A stretch of 14,492 nt of DNA from DASQFU01 sp035632955 (GTDB taxonomy: Bacteria; Eisenbacteria; RBG-16-71-46). The position numbers were made by a program, and so were the translations under genes. How positions within the stretch are numbered: position 1 is the stretch's first letter; every line of letters starts with the position of its first letter. Location: NCBI GenBank assembly GCA_035632955.1, contig DASQFU010000229.1:1-14492 (forward strand). The letters are read 5' to 3'. The notes beneath the pieces are model-generated. The model was not told where the DNA came from. It searched no databases and saw nothing but the letters and a program-made list of their open reading frames with translations. Shown here piece by piece: positions 12,325-14,492 of the stretch.

Positions 12325-13424
12325 GAATCGCGATGATCGGCCAGAAGGGCGTGCCCGCGACCTACGGCGGGATCGAGAAGCACGTCGAGGAGCTGGCGCG
12401 CCGGCTGGTGCCCCGCGGCCACGACATCTCGGTGTTCTGCCGCCTCTATTACACGCCCGCGAACGCGAGCTTCCACGGCGTGCATCTGATGCGGCGTCCG
12501 AGCGTGCGCACCAAGCATCTCGACACCGCGAGCCACGTCACGTGGTCCACGCTCGAGGCGATGGCGCGGCGCTTCGACGTCGTCCACTTCCACGCGCTCG
12601 GGCCCTCGGTATTCGCCTGGCTGCCGCGCCTGAGCGGCGCGCGCACGGTCGTGACCGTGCACGGGCTCGACTGGCAGCGGGAGAAATGGGGCCGGCTCGC
12701 CTCGTGGGTGCTCAAGCAATGCGAAGGCCCGGCCGCCCACTTCCCGAACCGGACCATCGTCGTCTCGAAGACGTTGCGCGAGTACTTCCGCGAGCACCAT
12801 CACTGCGATGCCGCATTCATCCCCAACGGCACGAACCTGCCGGCGCCGCGCGCCGCGAAGAAGATCCTTCAGCTCGGGCTCACGCCCGGCAAATACATCC
12901 TGTTCGTCGGCCGGCTGGTGCCGGAGAAAGGCGTGCACTTCCTGTGCGAGGCGTTCAGCCGTCTCGACACCGACGTCAAGCTCGCCCTGGTCGGAGGGCT
13001 GTCGTTCTCGGAAGGCTACGTGGAGACGCTCAAGCGCTATCAGAGCGACCGCATCCTGCTGCTCGACTACGTCTACGGCGAGGGGCTGGAGGAGTTGTGG
13101 AGCAACGCCTACCTGGTCGTGCAGCCGTCGACCATGGAAGGTCTGTCGATCGCATTGCTCGAGGCGCTGTCTTATGGCCGCTGCGTGCTGCTTTCCGACA
13201 TCCCCGAGAACCTGGAGGTCGCGGAGGACTGCGCGGTCTCGTTCCGTAGCCGCGACGTTCCCGACCTGAAGGAGAAGCTGGCGATGCTGCTCGCCCGGTC
13301 GGACCTGGTGCGGCAGTACGAGCGCAAGGCGCGCGACCACATCCAGCAGCATTACTCTTGGGACACGGTCGCGGACAGCACCTCGGAGCTCTACCGCTCG
13401 CTCGCTAAGGACACGCCGCGATGA
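12321..13424 (+). CDS. Family 4 glycosyltransferase with PATYGGIE signature
   Basis: A 367-residue GT-B enzyme beginning at GTG. IGQKGVPATYGGIEKHVEEL (6-25) is the hallmark opening of a GT4 branch common in exopolysaccharide and O-antigen loci. VVHFHALGPSVFAW (87-100), TVHGLDWQREKW (112-123) and FIPNGTNLP (166-174) follow. The donor domain starts at YILFVGRLVPEKGVHFL (192-208), and QPSTMEGLSIALLEALSYGR (268-287) contains the EX7E motif (E273, E281). IQQHYSWDTVADSTSELY (341-358) closes the fold. The stop overlaps the next ATG as ATGA (13421-13424). Relatives include rhamnosyl- and galactosyl-type transferases, so no donor is assigned. Its place in the operon suggests a repeat-unit sugar transfer step. 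Confidence 0.9.
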   Translation: MRIAMIGQKGVPATYGGIEKHVEELARRLVPRGHDISVFCRLYYTPANASFHGVHLMRRPSVRTKHLDTASHVTWSTLEAMARRFDVVHFHALGPSVFAWLPRLSGARTVVTVHGLDWQREKWGRLASWVLKQCEGPAAHFPNRTIVVSKTLREYFREHHHCDAAFIPNGTNLPAPRAAKKILQLGLTPGKYILFVGRLVPEKGVHFLCEAFSRLDTDVKLALVGGLSFSEGYVETLKRYQSDRILLLDYVYGEGLEELWSNAYLVVQPSTMEGLSIALLEALSYGRCVLLSDIPENLEVAEDCAVSFRSRDVPDLKEKLAMLLARSDLVRQYERKARDHIQQHYSWDTVADSTSELYRSLAKDTPR

Positions 13425-14188
13425 GCGAAGATCCGCGCCGCACGATGCGCGACTTCTGGGACGCCAAGGCGCGCGAGAACGCCATGTACTACATCTCGTC
13501 CTACCGTCCCTACGATCGGCAGGACGCGGATGAGTTCTGGGGTTGGGGCGAGAAGCTGACCGAGCGCTATCTCGCGGAATCCGGCATCCCGTTCACCGGC
13601 CGGGAGCGCGTGCTGGAGATCGGCTGCGGCATCGGCCGCATGACCCGCGCGCTCGCCGCCCGCTTTGCCGCCGTGGTCGCGACCGACGTGTCGGAAGAGA
13701 TGGTGCGCCAGGCGCGCGAGCATCTCTCCGGACGGCCGAACGTCGAGGTGCGGATCGGCAGCGGCGTCGATCTGGCGGAGTTCCCGGACGCGTCGTTCGA
13801 CTTCGTGTTCTCGTATCTCGTGTTCCAGCACATTCCCGACCCCGAGGTCACGCGCCGCTATCTCCGCGAAGCCGCACGGGTGCTCGCGCCGGCCGGCTGG
13901 TTTCTGTTTCAGATCAACGGCGAGACCAAGGACGCTACCGCGCACCGGCACGGTCTCGTGGCCGCGCGCCGCTGGGTCGCGCGCGGCGCCGGGGCGTTGC
14001 GGCGCGCATTGAAGAGCGGCGCCCGGAGAGGTCCCACCGGCCTCGATTCGCCGGCCTGGCGCGGCTCGCGGCTGCCGCTGGCGGAAGCACGCGCGACGTG
14101 CGAGGCGGCAGAACTCGAGGTGGTGCGAACCCACGGCGAGGGAACCCAGTACCTCTGGATCGCGGCCCGCAAGCCGGACCGGGTCTGA
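13421..14188 (+). CDS. SAM-dependent class I methyltransferase (type 11/25-like)
   Basis: A 255-residue enzyme. Motif I is VLEIGCGIGRMTRALAARF (64-82), the ribose-binding acidic residue is D89 in VVATDVSEEMV, and the post-II region reads FPDASFDFVFSYLVFQHIPD (121-140). REAARVLAPAGWFLFQINGE (149-168) completes the core. An N-terminal region rich in aromatic residues (DFWDAKARENAMYYISSYRP, 11-30) is common in small-molecule methyltransferases of this class. The C-terminal part from about 175 to 220 is basic and less conserved. ATG overlaps the previous stop as ATGA, with TAAGGA 9 nt upstream. In this operon it plausibly O-methylates a sugar of the repeat unit or caps the chain, but the substrate is inferred only from location. 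It is unrelated in detail to the methyltransferase at 166-927 beyond the shared fold. Confidence 0.86.
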   Translation: MSEDPRRTMRDFWDAKARENAMYYISSYRPYDRQDADEFWGWGEKLTERYLAESGIPFTGRERVLEIGCGIGRMTRALAARFAAVVATDVSEEMVRQAREHLSGRPNVEVRIGSGVDLAEFPDASFDFVFSYLVFQHIPDPEVTRRYLREAARVLAPAGWFLFQINGETKDATAHRHGLVAARRWVARGAGALRRALKSGARRGPTGLDSPAWRGSRLPLAEARATCEAAELEVVRTHGEGTQYLWIAARKPDRV

Positions 14189-14206
14189 GGCGGACCGACG
14201 CCACCG

Positions 14207-14492
14207 ATGCCGGTTCTCGACCGCAATTTCGAGCGGCTGGTCGCGCGTTATCACGGCCCCGAGGGTGACGCCTTCGCACTCGAGGAGCTGGCGCCGGTCG
14301 CCGCCCGCGTGCTTCCGCCGGGCGGGCGTGCGCTCGAAGTCGGCTGCGGCTACGGACGCAATCTGGTCGCGCTCGCGAGTCTCCCCGGGGCGCGCGTGGT
14401 CGGATGCGACGTCTCGGGTGAAGAGCTCGCGCGCGCGTGCGCGCGCATCGGCGCGCTGCCCGAGGAGCAGCAGCGCCGTGTCGCCCTCGTCC
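14207..14492 (+). CDS. Second methyltransferase of the operon, N-terminal part only
   Basis: An open frame from ATG 14207 that runs off the window after 95 codons. The visible peptide (MPVLDRNFERLVARYHGPEG...) contains a class I methyltransferase motif I, ALEVGCGYGRNLVALASL (residues 46-63). It is followed by the acidic ribose-binding position in VVGCDVSGEEL and a helix ACARIGALPEEQQRRVALV. The gap to the previous stop is 18 nt, and the nearest purine run (GAGG in the stop region of the previous gene) is too far for a good ribosome site, so the start is less certain. As the second methyltransferase in a row it is likely to act on the same glycan at a different position. The downstream half, including substrate determinants, is not visible. 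Confidence 0.7.
   Translation, partial: MPVLDRNFERLVARYHGPEGDAFALEELAPVAARVLPPGGRALEVGCGYGRNLVALASLPGARVVGCDVSGEELARACARIGALPEEQQRRVALV

Overview
This window comes from a high-GC bacterial chromosome. It reads as a surface-polysaccharide (exopolysaccharide, capsule or O-antigen type) biosynthesis locus. Strong Shine-Dalgarno sites, GTG starts, dense gene packing with NTGA stop/start overlaps, and a polyprenyl-phosphate glycosylation pathway all point to a bacterium. It is probably a Gram-negative or other diderm high-GC lineage (Myxococcota, Gemmatimonadota or Eisenbacteria-like would fit). I cannot assign the phylum from the sequence alone. No rRNA, tRNA, mobile element, integrase or CRISPR array was seen.

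Left part (1-3363). The plus strand begins with the last 47 codons of a DPM1/GtrB-type family 2 glycosyltransferase. Converging on it is a three-gene minus-strand operon: a second DPM1-like glycosyltransferase (2578-3363), a polytopic PMT/ArnT-like GT-C transferase (924-2531) and a SAM-dependent methyltransferase (166-927). A soluble enzyme that loads a sugar onto polyprenyl phosphate next to a GT-C enzyme that uses such donors suggests a lipid-linked-sugar glycosylation module. The opposing stop codons at 144-168 lie in the two arms of a perfect inverted repeat.

Middle (3364-3796). This is a 433-bp divergent control region. It holds a sigma-70-like promoter, a perfect 7-bp hairpin, a partial sigma-54-like element, and a strong terminator-like hairpin with a T-rich tail only about 28 nt before the next gene. 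The long leader and late hairpin look like an attenuator controlling the rightward operon.

Right part (3797-14492). One tightly packed plus-strand operon runs off the window. It starts with a WcaJ/PssY-type phosphoglycosyl transferase carrying an unusual histidine-rich N-terminal extension, which would initiate the repeat unit on undecaprenyl phosphate. It continues with a second GT-C enzyme (apparently starting at CTG), an AlgD-like GDP-mannose 6-dehydrogenase (supplying GDP-mannuronate), two GT4 transferases, a membrane-anchored GT2, two more GT4 transferases, a methyltransferase and the beginning of another methyltransferase. Most joints are 4-nt overlaps (ATGA, GTGA, CTGA), which implies translational coupling. 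Together the genes describe assembly of an acidic, probably methylated heteropolysaccharide. No flippase (Wzx), polymerase (Wzy), export protein or alginate synthase subunit is present in the window. They would have to lie outside it.
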